Of a stretch of 64,000 nt of DNA, positions 8,391 to 16,835 are shown piece after piece. The notes beneath the pieces were generated by a model that made no database searches, was not told the origin of the DNA, and saw only the letters and a program-made list of their open reading frames with translations. A program made the position numbers and the translations under genes. Where the stretch lies: contig CAJKDU010000001.1 of assembly GCA_905198745.1 (NCBI GenBank), positions 62,001-126,000 on the forward strand, in the 5' to 3' direction. The stretch comes from an uncultured Prevotella sp. (GTDB lineage: Bacteria; Bacteroidota; Bacteroidia; Bacteroidales; Bacteroidaceae). Numbering within the stretch: the stretch's first letter is position 1; each line of letters begins with the position of its first letter.

Positions 8391-9392
8391 TTATTTCTTG
8401 GCAGGCTTCTCACCGAAGCGCTTGGGTTTAACGTATGAGTTGATGAGGGGAGTAAAGGCATTCATAATCAGAATGGCGAACGACATACCCTCGGGATAGC
8501 TACCCCAATTACGGATGATGATGGTGAGCAGACCGATGCACACGCCGTAGATAATCTGTCCCTTGTGAGTCATAGGTGATGTCACATAGTCGGTGGCCAT
8601 GAAGATGGCACCGAGCATCATACCACCGCTGAGTATTTCAGCAACAGGATTAGCATAAACGGGGTTGCACACATGCATCAAACCACTGAAGATGAAGGCT
8701 GTGGCAAGAATGCTCACAGGAATGTGCCATGTGATGACCTTCTTCCAAAGCATGTAGACCAAGCCAAGCAACAGTGCCAGGGCGCACACCTCACCGGTAG
8801 TACCGGCACCGAATGTGTTACCCAGATTGCCGAAGAGCATATCAAGAGCACTTGGCAACTTGTCGAGCACGCTGGCGTCGCCGGTTTTGATGGCTTCCTT
8901 CATGAGTGCCAGTGGAGTGGCTTGGGTGGTAGCGTCGGTATAGCTCATCAGTTGTCCTTCAACAGGCCATGAGGTCATCTGTGCCGGGAAGCTCACCAAG
9001 AGGAAGCAACGGCCTACCAATGCGGGGTTAAAAGGATTGTTGCCCAAGCCTCCGAACGACATCTTGCCCACGCCAATGGCGAACAGGGCACCGATGATGA
9101 TAATCCAGAGAGGGAGGTTGCTGGGCAAGTTCATGCCGAGAAGCAAACCAGTGATGATGGCACTACCATCAAGAATGGAAGGTTGTGCCTTCATAATATA
9201 TTTTGTGATGGCCCATTCAAAGAAAAGGCACGATGCCACAGAGGTGAGCAGCACAACTGCTGAACCCAGGCCGAAGAAATAAAGCGAGGCGAGAATGGCG
9301 GGAACAAGGGCGATAACCACGCCGTACATGTTCTTCTCCACTGTCTCGTTGCCGTGGGCGTGTGGCGATAATGATACGATTAACTTTCCCAT
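8391..9392 (-). CDS. rnfD: Rnf complex subunit RnfD, covalent-FMN membrane protein
   Basis: 333 aa with about ten membrane segments. The C-terminal half carries the flavinylation motif in SGGMMLGAIFMATDYVTSP, with a threonine of the ATDYVTSP segment as the FMN acceptor, as in NqrB/RnfD. The segment NPFNPALVGRCFLL near residue 130 is also typical. It forms the main ion-translocating subunit together with RnfG. The start at 9392 (MGKLIVSLSPHAHG) lies 3 bp from the end of rnfC. Confidence 0.95.
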   Translation of the reverse strand: MGKLIVSLSPHAHGNETVEKNMYGVVIALVPAILASLYFFGLGSAVVLLTSVASCLFFEWAITKYIMKAQPSILDGSAIITGLLLGMNLPSNLPLWIIIIGALFAIGVGKMSFGGLGNNPFNPALVGRCFLLVSFPAQMTSWPVEGQLMSYTDATTQATPLALMKEAIKTGDASVLDKLPSALDMLFGNLGNTFGAGTTGEVCALALLLGLVYMLWKKVITWHIPVSILATAFIFSGLMHVCNPVYANPVAEILSGGMMLGAIFMATDYVTSPMTHKGQIIYGVCIGLLTIIIRNWGSYPEGMSFAILIMNAFTPLINSYVKPKRFGEKPAKK

Positions 9393-9395
9393 TGT

Positions 9396-10745
9396 TTACT
9401 TTTTGTTTCTTGATTTGATGATTCCCATCACGGCAGCCTTTCCTGCAAGGATATTGTCGAGGATAGGACGGTGTGAAGGACAAGTGAACTGGCAGGAACC
9501 GCAAGAAATGCAGGATACCACTTCCTCGCGCTCCAAGCGCTCGTAGTCTTTCTTGACAGAGAGTGTGGCGAGCAGATAGGGTTCCAGGCCCATAGGGCAT
9601 GCCTCCACACACTTGGCGCAGCGGATACATGGCTGAACGGCCTTACGGTGAGCATCGGCGTCAGTGAGCACCGTGATAGAGTTGGTGCCTTTGGTTACAG
9701 GCACGTCAAGACTGAGCACGGCTTTACCCATCATCGGTCCACCGGCAAGCACCTTGTTGTCGCCTTCCGGCAGTCCGCCACAGGCTTCAATCATCTGCGA
9801 GAAAGGTGTACCCATGCGAACCAGGAAATTGCCGGGGTTCTTAATCTCCTTACCGGTCACTGTGGTGTAGCGTTCGAAGAGTGGCTTATTCTTCATAACT
9901 GCCTGATAAACAGCAAATGCAGTACCCACATTCTGAACTATAGCGCCAACGTTGACAGGGATGGCTGGAGGTGCTGGCACCTGACGGCGAATCACTGCGT
10001 CAACGAGTTGCTTCTCACCGCCTTGAGGATACTTCTTGGCGAGCGGAACAATCTCCACACGTGGATCGTTGGCGGTCTTCTCTTCAAAGAGTTGGATGGC
10101 GGCAGGCTTGTTGTCCTCAATGCCTATGTAACCCTTTTCCACCTTGGCTGCCTTCATCAAGAGGTCAAGACCTACAAGGATTTCGTCGGCATGTTCCATC
10201 ATCAGGCGGTAGTCGGCTGTGATGTAGGGTTCGCACTCCACACCATTGATAATCACACATTCAGCCTTGGCTCCAGGAGGAGGACAAAGCTTGATAAAGG
10301 TGGGGAATCCGGCACCACCCATACCGGTGACACCAGCAGCCTTGATGCGGTTCACGATTTCCTCAGGAGTGAGTTCCGGATGGGCAGCCACTGTCTCCAA
10401 CTTGTCGGAACGGTCAATGCTCTCTTCCCACTCGTCGCCTTCCACGTTCACGATGATAACAGGCTTGCGATAGCCCGTGGCGTCAATGGAAGTGTCAATC
10501 TTGAACACGGTTCCCGATACGGAACTGTAAATGGGGGCACTCACAAAGCCGCCTGCCTCGGCAAGCAGCGTACCTACCTTCACCTTGTCGCCTTTGGCTA
10601 CAACAGGCTTGGCAGGGGCGCCAATGTGCTGACCCAAGGGGAAGATGGCCTGCTTAGGCAGGGCTGCCACCTGGGTTGGCATCTCGGCTGTTATCTTGTT
10701 TTCATCGGGGTGTACACCACCTATTCTAAATGTATGCAGTTTCAT
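9396..10745 (-). CDS. rnfC: Rnf complex subunit RnfC, NADH- and FMN-binding
   Basis: 449 aa. The N-terminal HPDENK segment, the GMGGAGFPTFIKL motif near residue 140 (nucleotide-binding fold of RnfC/NuoF), NGVECEPYITADYRLM, and two C-terminal ferredoxin-type clusters (CIRCAKCVEACPMG and CISCGSCQFTCPS) define RnfC. This cytoplasmic peripheral subunit reacts with NAD(H). The start codon overlaps the rnfB stop (ATGA, 10745-10742), so translation is coupled. Compared with long proteobacterial RnfC it lacks the repetitive Ala/Lys-rich tail, as is usual in Bacteroidetes. Confidence 0.95.
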   Translation of the reverse strand: MKLHTFRIGGVHPDENKITAEMPTQVAALPKQAIFPLGQHIGAPAKPVVAKGDKVKVGTLLAEAGGFVSAPIYSSVSGTVFKIDTSIDATGYRKPVIIVNVEGDEWEESIDRSDKLETVAAHPELTPEEIVNRIKAAGVTGMGGAGFPTFIKLCPPPGAKAECVIINGVECEPYITADYRLMMEHADEILVGLDLLMKAAKVEKGYIGIEDNKPAAIQLFEEKTANDPRVEIVPLAKKYPQGGEKQLVDAVIRRQVPAPPAIPVNVGAIVQNVGTAFAVYQAVMKNKPLFERYTTVTGKEIKNPGNFLVRMGTPFSQMIEACGGLPEGDNKVLAGGPMMGKAVLSLDVPVTKGTNSITVLTDADAHRKAVQPCIRCAKCVEACPMGLEPYLLATLSVKKDYERLEREEVVSCISCGSCQFTCPSHRPILDNILAGKAAVMGIIKSRNKK

Positions 10746-11701
10746 GCTTTTTCCTCCTCTTTAGCGGTTTGTGTGAGGTCGGCCTTAGGAGCCTCGGCTA
10801 CCGGAGCTTCAGCAGCCTTGGGAGCCTCTGCCTTTGGGGCTGCAACAGGAGCCTCTGCGGCTGGCTTGGCTTTCTTCACAGGGAAATTCACTTTCACAAT
10901 GGCGCCCGTAGGACACTCGTCGACACACTTGGTGCACATGCGGCACTTGTTGAAGTCGATGTAGCTCAAGTTGTTCTCGATGGTAATGGCATCAAACTTG
11001 CAGGCTTTCTGACACTTGCCACAGCCGATGCAAGCCACGGAGCAACTCTTCTTGGCCACGGCACCCTTGTCCTTGTTCACGCACTGCACGTAAACGCGGC
11101 GTCCCTTGGGTCCCTTCTTGCGAAGTTCGATGATGTGGCGCGGACATGCCTTGGTGCACGCACCACAGGCAATACACTTCTCCTCGTCGACTTCAGGAAG
11201 TCCTGTTTCGGGATTCATGTGGATGGCGTCAAACTGGCAAGCCTTCACACAGTCGCCACATCCGAGGCAACCAAAGCCGCAGCCTGTCTCGCCGGCACCT
11301 GTGGAGTTCATGGCTGCACAGGTGTGGAGTCCATCATACTCAGCAATGCGGGGACGGTGCTCGCACGTGCCGTTACATCTTACTACAGCCACCATCGGGT
11401 CGGTATTGGCCACAGCCATGCCGAGCAAGTCGGCCACCTGCGACATTACCTCCTGTCCGCCTACGGGGCAGAACAGTCCCTCCAATGAGCCTGCATCCGC
11501 ACCCTTGACGAGCGCGGAAGCCATTCCGCTGCAACCGGGGAATCCGCAACCGCCACAGTTGGCCTGAGGCAGGAGGGCAGAAACCTGACCGATGCGTGGG
11601 TCTTCCTTGACAGCAAACTTCTTGGAGCATGCGTAAAGTATCACTGCGGCTATAAGCGCAATGACTCCAAGCACGATTACTGCAGACAAAATTGAATTCA
11701 T
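10742..11701 (-). CDS. rnfB: Rnf complex subunit RnfB, iron-sulfur protein
   Basis: 319 aa: an N-terminal membrane helix (about residues 5-27), a 4Fe-4S motif (CGGCGFPGCSG near 50-60), then several ferredoxin-type clusters (CGFGCLGCGDCVKAC, CIACGACTKACPRH, CIGCGKCQKACK, CRMCTKCVDECPTG). The last 50 residues are an Ala/Pro/Glu-rich tail of KAEAPKAAEAP-like repeats. RnfB takes electrons from or to ferredoxin. It is the first structural rnf gene, 17 bp after rseC and overlapping rnfC by 4 bp. The low-complexity tail is absent from many RnfB proteins and is likely a flexible linker. Confidence 0.95.
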   Translation of the reverse strand: MNSILSAVIVLGVIALIAAVILYACSKKFAVKEDPRIGQVSALLPQANCGGCGFPGCSGMASALVKGADAGSLEGLFCPVGGQEVMSQVADLLGMAVANTDPMVAVVRCNGTCEHRPRIAEYDGLHTCAAMNSTGAGETGCGFGCLGCGDCVKACQFDAIHMNPETGLPEVDEEKCIACGACTKACPRHIIELRKKGPKGRRVYVQCVNKDKGAVAKKSCSVACIGCGKCQKACKFDAITIENNLSYIDFNKCRMCTKCVDECPTGAIVKVNFPVKKAKPAAEAPVAAPKAEAPKAAEAPVAEAPKADLTQTAKEEEKA

Positions 11702-11718
11702 AATCTTTTTGTATTTGT

Positions 11719-12144
11719 TTAGTGATTAATTTTTTCCACCTGGAAAGTGAACTTGCGCTTCAGATTGTCGCGCAGAATATAGAGCAATATATAATAAGGT
11801 ATAAGGGCTACAATGCCGCTCAAGGCTGCCACGGCCTCGTCTGCCTGTATACTTGCCACTGTCCAAATGACAGCCAGCATCAGCAGCAAGGGCACGACAA
11901 AGCCGAGCCACACGGCCTGGTAGCCCAGACGGAGACTCGTCATCACACGCACTTCTTCGCCCACCTGCATCTCGCAGGCAGCCTTAGGGTCGTAGACGTC
12001 GATGTATTTGGTTTTCTGTTCGGAAGCTGAACAATGCCTTGCCACTTTGCACGAGGCACATGCCGACATCTGCTGTATCTTGACTTTCAGACAGTTATCG
12101 GCTATGCTTTCAATGGTTCCCAAATGCTCTATATTGTTGTTCAT
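11719..12144 (-). CDS. rseC: RseC/MucC-family SoxR-reducing-system protein
   Basis: 141 aa. The N-terminal cytoplasmic part has a cysteine set CxxC-x5-C (SACASCKVARHCSAS, residues about 28-42), followed by two membrane helices (about 77-97 and 103-122), the RseC/RsxC-associated domain layout. It heads the operon before rnfB, a common arrangement in Bacteroidetes. In Enterobacteria the family belongs to a system that keeps SoxR reduced, but here the role is more likely in assembly of, or electron delivery to, Rnf (inference). Promoter at 12180-12211. Confidence 0.9.
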   Translation of the reverse strand: MNNNIEHLGTIESIADNCLKVKIQQMSACASCKVARHCSASEQKTKYIDVYDPKAACEMQVGEEVRVMTSLRLGYQAVWLGFVVPLLLMLAVIWTVASIQADEAVAALSGIVALIPYYILLYILRDNLKRKFTFQVEKINH

Positions 12145-12179
12145 GATTTTCGCAAATTGCTACATAGAGTTAGCAAATG

Positions 12180-12211
12180 CAAAGATAGTGCAAAAAATCC
12201 ATCCCTACAAA
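12180..12211 (-). promoter_or_regulatory. rseC-rnf operon promoter, Bacteroidetes type
   Basis: On the minus strand TTTG (12211-12208), a 20-nt spacer and TATCTTTG (12187-12180), 36 bp before the rseC start. It is divergent from the promoter of the 12358 gene. Confidence 0.8.
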
Positions 12212-12295
12212 ATAATAGCTATAGATTTTTCATTTGTCTTAACATATCTTATCCGTAAACGTTTGCACTTTACTGTAAAGAAAAACAGGCAAAAA

Positions 12296-12327
12296 TTAGG
12301 ATGTATGGAATATTTACCGTACTTTTG
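12296..12327 (+). promoter_or_regulatory. Promoter of the acidic conserved protein gene
   Basis: TTAG (12296-12299), a 20-nt spacer and TACTTTTG (12320-12327). The -7 element is perfect and the -33 has one mismatch. The start codon follows 30 bp later. Confidence 0.7.
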
Positions 12328-12357
12328 TAGCCAAATAACCAACCATACTACACGAAG

Positions 12358-12801
12358 ATGGAAGTTACCGAACAAACAATACAGAAAATCGAGCGTGCCG
12401 TCAAGAAGATAGCACAGAAGTTCCCCGCCAACGAGGAACCGACCATTATGACTGACATCCACCTGCTCGTATCGCAGGAAAGCGGCGAACTGCTGGCTTT
12501 CGATGATGACGAGAACGAGATTACCCGCTGCGTGGTGGACCAGTGGATTGACAACAAGGAGGACAACTTCTATGACCAAGTCACTTCCATCCTGCGCTCC
12601 GTACTCGAGAGCCAACGTGAAACCATCGCCCTGATGAGTTTGCTCAAGCCGTTCAGTTTTGTGCTCGAGAACGACGACAAGGAGACCATAGCCGAGCTCT
12701 TTGTCTCCGACGACGATACGGTCATCATCGGTGGCGATATCATGCCGGGACTTGACAAGGAACTTGATTCCTTCCTCTCCGACTTGCTCAAGGAAGAATA
12801 A
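12358..12801 (+). CDS. Conserved hypothetical acidic protein
   Basis: 147 aa, soluble, strongly acidic (for example LAFDDDENEIT, VLENDDKETIAELFVSDDDT), with no signal peptide, membrane segment or cysteine. The pattern suggests an alpha/beta domain with an N-terminal helix (about residues 3-20) and a C-terminal helix ending LSDLLKEE. I do not recognise a named family. It is monocistronic, with its own consensus promoter and a large terminator, and divergent from the rnf operon, so it is a real expressed gene of unknown function. Confidence 0.75.
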   Translation: MEVTEQTIQKIERAVKKIAQKFPANEEPTIMTDIHLLVSQESGELLAFDDDENEITRCVVDQWIDNKEDNFYDQVTSILRSVLESQRETIALMSLLKPFSFVLENDDKETIAELFVSDDDTVIIGGDIMPGLDKELDSFLSDLLKEE

Positions 12802-12824
12802 GCCCCACTATTCATATTTTTCAA

Positions 12825-12885
12825 AAAGGAGTTAATCCGCACTGCTTCACGCAGAAGCTCACGGATTAACTCCTTTGTTCTTTGC
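12825..12885 (+). terminator. Large terminator hairpin after the acidic protein gene
   Basis: A perfect 15-bp stem (12825-12839 with 12862-12876, AAAGGAGTTAATCCG and its complement) encloses a small CTGC/GCAG hairpin and is followed by TTTGTTCTTTG. Confidence 0.85.
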
Positions 12886-12928
12886 CCTTGTTGTGTCCGC
12901 AGCTTTTCGTTTCACTACGGTGAAAAAT

Positions 12929-12991
12929 GCGTTAGTGTGGCGTAACGATTCGTTAGTGTGCCATTAACGATGCATTAATGGCACACTAACG
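12929..12991. repeat. Interspersed repeat locus with a perfect 17-bp inverted repeat
   Basis: Units related to GTTAGTGTGCCATTAACG. The last two face each other: CGTTAGTGTGCCATTAA at 12951-12967 is the exact complement of 12975-12991, with a 7-nt loop. The locus lies in the convergent gap between the acidic protein gene and the PepSY gene. No T-run follows it. Confidence 0.75.
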
Positions 12992-13013
12992 ACAAACAAG
13001 TATGCCTATCCGT

Positions 13014-13784
13014 TTACCTTTCTCCCTTCCGCTGCCGTTTTTTGAAATAGAGCCAATAGCCGGTGAGGGGAAGCAAGGCACCTATCAGGCTCACTACAAA
13101 CGTGATAATCTTGGTCACCATGCCGCCCCACGCACCCACATGGAGCGCATGAAAAACTTTGATGATGGCTGTACCGCGGGGAAGCAAGTGCAATCCGAAC
13201 GCGGCTCCGGTCACGGCCAACAGCACAAGCCACAACACCGCCCAAAAGCCCAGGCTCACATGAAGGTCGAAGAACAGACGCCTGACGCCTCTGCCCCACT
13301 CCACGCGAAAGCGTTTGCGCCACTGCTGTAAGCCTTGGGGCCAACATATCCAAAGCCCACTGACGAGAATTAAGAGAAACAAAATGGTGGTATAGGTCAC
13401 CAAGACCTTACCCCACGTGCCGAGCATCAGTGACGTGTGAAAGCGAGTCACGTAGCTGAAGAAATCGCGGCGGGTAGTCGTTCCGTGACCATGACCAGCA
13501 TTCTTGTCGCTGAGCATTTCCCTTGCCGGCTGTCCATGAACGGACGAAGACGCGGAAGCATCTGCACGGCAAACACCGTGCGGATGCTTGGTGCTAACTT
13601 CTTTGGCCGTCTCCGGAGATGCATGGTGTGTGCCGTGAGGCGCCACCACACGGGGCATGCCGAGCGCCTCGCGTATTTCATGCTTGAACACCAGGGTTGC
13701 TCCCGACAGGCAAATCAGAGTGATGAAGATGCCTAACGGGACAGACAACCACAGATGTATCCGATAGAGAAGTCTTCTTGCCAT
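13014..13784 (-). CDS. PepSY-associated TM protein with His-rich periplasmic loop
   Basis: 256 aa with four membrane helices (about residues 9-31, 126-148, 170-195 and 215-245), the layout of PepSY-associated TM helix (PiuB-like, iron-regulated) proteins, including RIHLWLSVPLG, RFHTSLMLGTWG and FFDLHVSLGFWAVLW. The large loop after helix 1 lacks an obvious PepSY domain and is instead His-rich: HGTHH, KHPHG, VHG and GHGHG within about 55 residues, plus one Cys, suggesting metal or haem binding. It is the last gene of cbiK-TonB receptor-PepSY, 3 bp after the receptor gene. Family members accompany iron, siderophore or haem uptake and may reduce the ligand. The precise role is inferred. Confidence 0.75.
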   Translation of the reverse strand: MARRLLYRIHLWLSVPLGIFITLICLSGATLVFKHEIREALGMPRVVAPHGTHHASPETAKEVSTKHPHGVCRADASASSSVHGQPAREMLSDKNAGHGHGTTTRRDFFSYVTRFHTSLMLGTWGKVLVTYTTILFLLILVSGLWICWPQGLQQWRKRFRVEWGRGVRRLFFDLHVSLGFWAVLWLVLLAVTGAAFGLHLLPRGTAIIKVFHALHVGAWGGMVTKIITFVVSLIGALLPLTGYWLYFKKRQRKGER

Positions 13785-13787
13785 GCA

Positions 13788-15854
13788 CTATTTCTTGAAG
13801 TTCACTTTCAAGCCGACCACAAACATGCGGCCCGGAGAGTAGAGGGCATACTTGCGTGTGGTGGTGTCGATGCGATGGTCGGTCTTGTCGAGAATGTTGT
13901 CCACGCCCACACTCGGAATGATGTCGAACATGCGGTTCACGTTGAAGGTGTGCGTGGTGTTGAGGTTGAGCACTCCATAGCCTGGAGCATCCTCATAGCC
14001 AGGATAGAAGGTACGGCTCTGGAAACGTCCGTTGAGGTTCACGTTGAGCGTATACATCTTCCATGTGTGGTTATAGTTGGCAGCCGCTGTGAGACTGTTC
14101 TTGTAGGTGCGCTCCAGGGCAATCCATTCGCCGCCGGTCTTCGAGCGTCCGTAGGTATAGGCATAGTTGCCCATAAGCGAAAGATCACGTGTGAGGTTCA
14201 CCGTGGCGTTGACCTGTATGCCTTTCACCACACCCTTGTCGCTGTTGATGTACTGGCCGTAGGTGGTCATCTTGCTGAACTGTGCGTCGGTCACTTCGGG
14301 GAACTCCCGTTTGAGCATAGAGAGGTTGTCGTCGCCGATGGCAATGTTCTCTTTGACAATCATGTTCTTCACGAAGTTCATGTAGCCCATCACCGAAAGC
14401 GAGAAGATGCGGTTGCTATACTCGGCGCTGAACGAGGCATAGTGGCTCTTTTCCGACTCCAGGTTCTTGTTGCCGAAGGTGATGACGGGTTTGCCCTTCA
14501 TCAGTTTGAAATAATGGTAGTAGAGTTCGTCAAGACCAGGCGCACGGAATCCGCGTGAGTAGGCAGCGCGGAAACGGAAGTTGCCGGGTGCATACATGAG
14601 CGACACCTTGGGGGTGAAATTGTTGCCGAAGGCACCATGCTTGGTGTAGCGTGCTCCGAGAGTGGCACTCACATTGCGCACAATCTCCATGTCGTGCTGC
14701 ACATAGCCGGCGAGGGTGTACACATGGTTGTCCACATCACCGCTGGTGGCATTGAGGAAGTCGTTGCGCCAATCGGCTCCGATGATAGTCGTGCCCTTGT
14801 CGTAGAAATGGAAGATGCCCTTGAGTTCGGTGTCGAAGTACTTCTGCGTCTTCGAGCGAGAGAAGTCGCCCACCTCGTAAGGTTTCACAGCCACGCGGTA
14901 AAGGTTGCCGTAGTGATAGTTGTCGTTCACGAAATCGAGTTGCAAGGCATGCTTGCCAAAGGTGTACTTGCTGCCTGCCTCCCAGCGCCAGCCCTCGCTA
15001 CGCATGTCATAGTTGCTGCCGCCATCGAGACCTTCCACTGGTGTAGGGCGGTCTGTCACCTTGTAGTTGTAGCTTGCCTGTCCGTAGAATGAGAGGTTCT
15101 TCAGCGGATTAAACTCCAGGCGCTGGCTCACCACGTTCGACGAGAAGCCCACGAAAAGCGGATCAACGGTGGTCAACTGGTTGCCGCTCTTGTCGATGGT
15201 CTGGTCGTTGTTCTGATAGCTGTCTGCCTCCTGGTGGAAGAATGAGGTGTGTGAGTTGACATACTTGGAGGTTACGTCGAGGTTGACGCCCTGCGAAAAC
15301 TGTCCCTTACCAGACACGCGTGTGTCGGAACTGGCACGCACGTTGTCCTTGACGGGTTGGTCCGTAATGATGTTCACCACACCGCCAATGGCGTCAGAGC
15401 CGTAGAGTGCAGAGGCAGCGCCGTCGAGCACCTCAATGCGCTTCACGCGCGACATGTCGATACGGTTCAAGTCCACGTTGCCGGCAATGTCGCCGATGAG
15501 TTTCTTCCCGTTCACGAGAATGAGCACATACTTGTTGCCCAATCCGTTGACGCGTATGTAGGAACCCATGGTGTTGGGAGAGAACGATATCTGGGGCATC
15601 AGTCGGGTGAGCGCCTCCTGGAAGTCGGTCACGCCAGTCTCCTTGATAAGTTTCTGCGAGATGACGTGCACCGGGGTGGTAGTGTTCTTGAGCAACTGGT
15701 GATGTCCGTTGCCGGTCACCACCACAGGGTTGAGGTCCACTTCGTGTGCGGTGGCCTTGTTGTCGGTCGTGTTGTCGCCCCCTTGGCGGGCGGCAGCCTG
15801 CTGTGCCGTAAAGAGAGCTGCAGCAAGCGTCATGACTATCATTCCTTTCTTCAT
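13788..15854 (-). CDS. TonB-dependent outer membrane receptor, probably haem/tetrapyrrole
   Basis: 688 aa: a signal peptide (cleaved near AAARQ), a TonB-box-like LNPVVVTG segment near residue 45, a plug domain (about 60-165, with LYGSDAIGGVVNIIT) and a 22-strand-type barrel ending in the aromatic-terminated VVGLKVNFKK region. In the barrel FRAPGLDELYYHYF and GNKNLESE correspond to the FRAP-His-NPNL region of haem receptors, with a histidine between the motifs. This supports a haem or related tetrapyrrole ligand, though a cobalamin-type ligand cannot be excluded. It lies 12 bp after cbiK and 3 bp before the PepSY gene, so the three are one operon. Confidence 0.85.
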   Translation of the reverse strand: MKKGMIVMTLAAALFTAQQAAARQGGDNTTDNKATAHEVDLNPVVVTGNGHHQLLKNTTTPVHVISQKLIKETGVTDFQEALTRLMPQISFSPNTMGSYIRVNGLGNKYVLILVNGKKLIGDIAGNVDLNRIDMSRVKRIEVLDGAASALYGSDAIGGVVNIITDQPVKDNVRASSDTRVSGKGQFSQGVNLDVTSKYVNSHTSFFHQEADSYQNNDQTIDKSGNQLTTVDPLFVGFSSNVVSQRLEFNPLKNLSFYGQASYNYKVTDRPTPVEGLDGGSNYDMRSEGWRWEAGSKYTFGKHALQLDFVNDNYHYGNLYRVAVKPYEVGDFSRSKTQKYFDTELKGIFHFYDKGTTIIGADWRNDFLNATSGDVDNHVYTLAGYVQHDMEIVRNVSATLGARYTKHGAFGNNFTPKVSLMYAPGNFRFRAAYSRGFRAPGLDELYYHYFKLMKGKPVITFGNKNLESEKSHYASFSAEYSNRIFSLSVMGYMNFVKNMIVKENIAIGDDNLSMLKREFPEVTDAQFSKMTTYGQYINSDKGVVKGIQVNATVNLTRDLSLMGNYAYTYGRSKTGGEWIALERTYKNSLTAAANYNHTWKMYTLNVNLNGRFQSRTFYPGYEDAPGYGVLNLNTTHTFNVNRMFDIIPSVGVDNILDKTDHRIDTTTRKYALYSPGRMFVVGLKVNFKK

Positions 15855-15866
15855 TTCTTTTCTGTT

Positions 15867-16715
15867 TTATTTGTGTTTTGTTTGGTTGTCGAGCATTGTC
15901 TTGATGCGGTCGAGAATCAACTCCTGTATTTCCTTCATTTCACCGAGGCCTTCTTTCACCACGTTCACATTGTAACCCTTGGTTTCCAATGCCTTGCGCC
16001 ACACGCCGTCAATGTCTTCACGGAGATGGTTGCCGGCTATATAGAGCAACGGCACAAGCACCACTTGCTTCTGGTGCGAGGCCTGGAGCCGACGTTCCAC
16101 GCACTCGCGTGTGGGATAGCCCTCTATGGTGCCCACATGCCATTGGGCATGACCTTCATCCTGAAGCATATAGTCCATCTGGCTGTACATGGCATTGGCG
16201 GCATTGTCAGAGCCATGTCCCACCAGCACCACCTGCGCCTTTCCTGCGGAGTTGCCGAGGTGACGGGCTATCATGGCAGCCATGCTCCGGCAGTCGTCTA
16301 CCGACCAAAGCAGCGGTTTGCCCACCTCTATTTGCTCAAAATCGGCACGCTTGCGGTCAAGGGCAGCCAGAAGCACGTCGGTCATGTTGCCGTCGAGAAG
16401 CATCGTGCTCTGCACGACCACCCTGCGGCATCCCATGTTTCTGAGGGAGTCAAGAGCCTGGCTGACGGTGGGTTTCACTATGCCGCGCTTGGCAAGAGCC
16501 TTGATGACGGCAGGAGCCACGTAGGCTTCCACTACCTTCGACTGCGGGAAACGTTCTGCCACCAGGGCGTTGAGGCGGTCTACCGTGGCTGCACGACTGG
16601 CATCGTTCCGCGTGCCGTAGTGAACCATGAGTATTCCCGAGACTGAATTGCTGCCTTGCGCCCATCCTGTGAGGGCGAAAAGCAACGTCAATAACAAAAT
16701 GTTTATCCTTTGCAT
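15867..16715 (-). CDS. cbiK: Exported CbiK-type sirohydrochlorin/tetrapyrrole chelatase
   Basis: 282 aa. I start it at 16715 (MQRINILLLTLLFALTGWAQ), which gives a clean signal peptide; the frame is open to 16778. The mature part is the CbiK class II chelatase fold with metal-site histidines in VHYGTRND, VLVGHGSDN and IAGNHLRED. Cytosolic CbiK inserts cobalt into sirohydrochlorin, while secreted relatives (periplasmic CbiKP of Desulfovibrio) are linked to haem or metal handling. No other cobalamin biosynthesis gene is nearby, and the partners are a haem-type TonB receptor and a His-rich membrane protein. That argues for a periplasmic role in tetrapyrrole or metal acquisition (inference). Promoter at 16748-16778. 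Confidence 0.85.
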   Translation of the reverse strand: MQRINILLLTLLFALTGWAQGSNSVSGILMVHYGTRNDASRAATVDRLNALVAERFPQSKVVEAYVAPAVIKALAKRGIVKPTVSQALDSLRNMGCRRVVVQSTMLLDGNMTDVLLAALDRKRADFEQIEVGKPLLWSVDDCRSMAAMIARHLGNSAGKAQVVLVGHGSDNAANAMYSQMDYMLQDEGHAQWHVGTIEGYPTRECVERRLQASHQKQVVLVPLLYIAGNHLREDIDGVWRKALETKGYNVNVVKEGLGEMKEIQELILDRIKTMLDNQTKHK

Positions 16716-16747
16716 ACTAACTCTTTTGTTGATTACGAAAACGGATG

Positions 16748-16778
16748 CAAAGGTATGCAACAAACAAGAAAACCGCAA
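16748..16778 (-). promoter_or_regulatory. Promoter of the cbiK-TonB-PepSY operon
   Basis: On the minus strand TTG (16778-16776), a 20-nt spacer and TACCTTTG (16755-16748), 33 bp before the start codon. The -33 element lies inside the left arm of the upstream terminator palindrome. Confidence 0.7.
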
Positions 16779-16812
16779 TACTCAAAATCATGGATTTTGA
16801 GTATTGCGGTTT
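16770..16812 (-). terminator. Perfect 20-bp inverted repeat terminator of the 809-aa receptor gene
   Basis: Arms 16770-16789 and 16793-16812 are exactly complementary with a 3-nt loop. On the minus strand the T-rich TTTTCTTGTTTG follows. It lies 23 bp after the stop at 16836. Confidence 0.85.
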
Positions 16813-16835
16813 ATAACCATTTTTAGGTATTCGCC

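Noticed and set aside
12180..12187. Possible reading of the rseC upstream region as a SoxR-type operator
   Set aside because: The sequence there is fully explained by the -7 promoter box, and no SoxR-like palindrome is seen.
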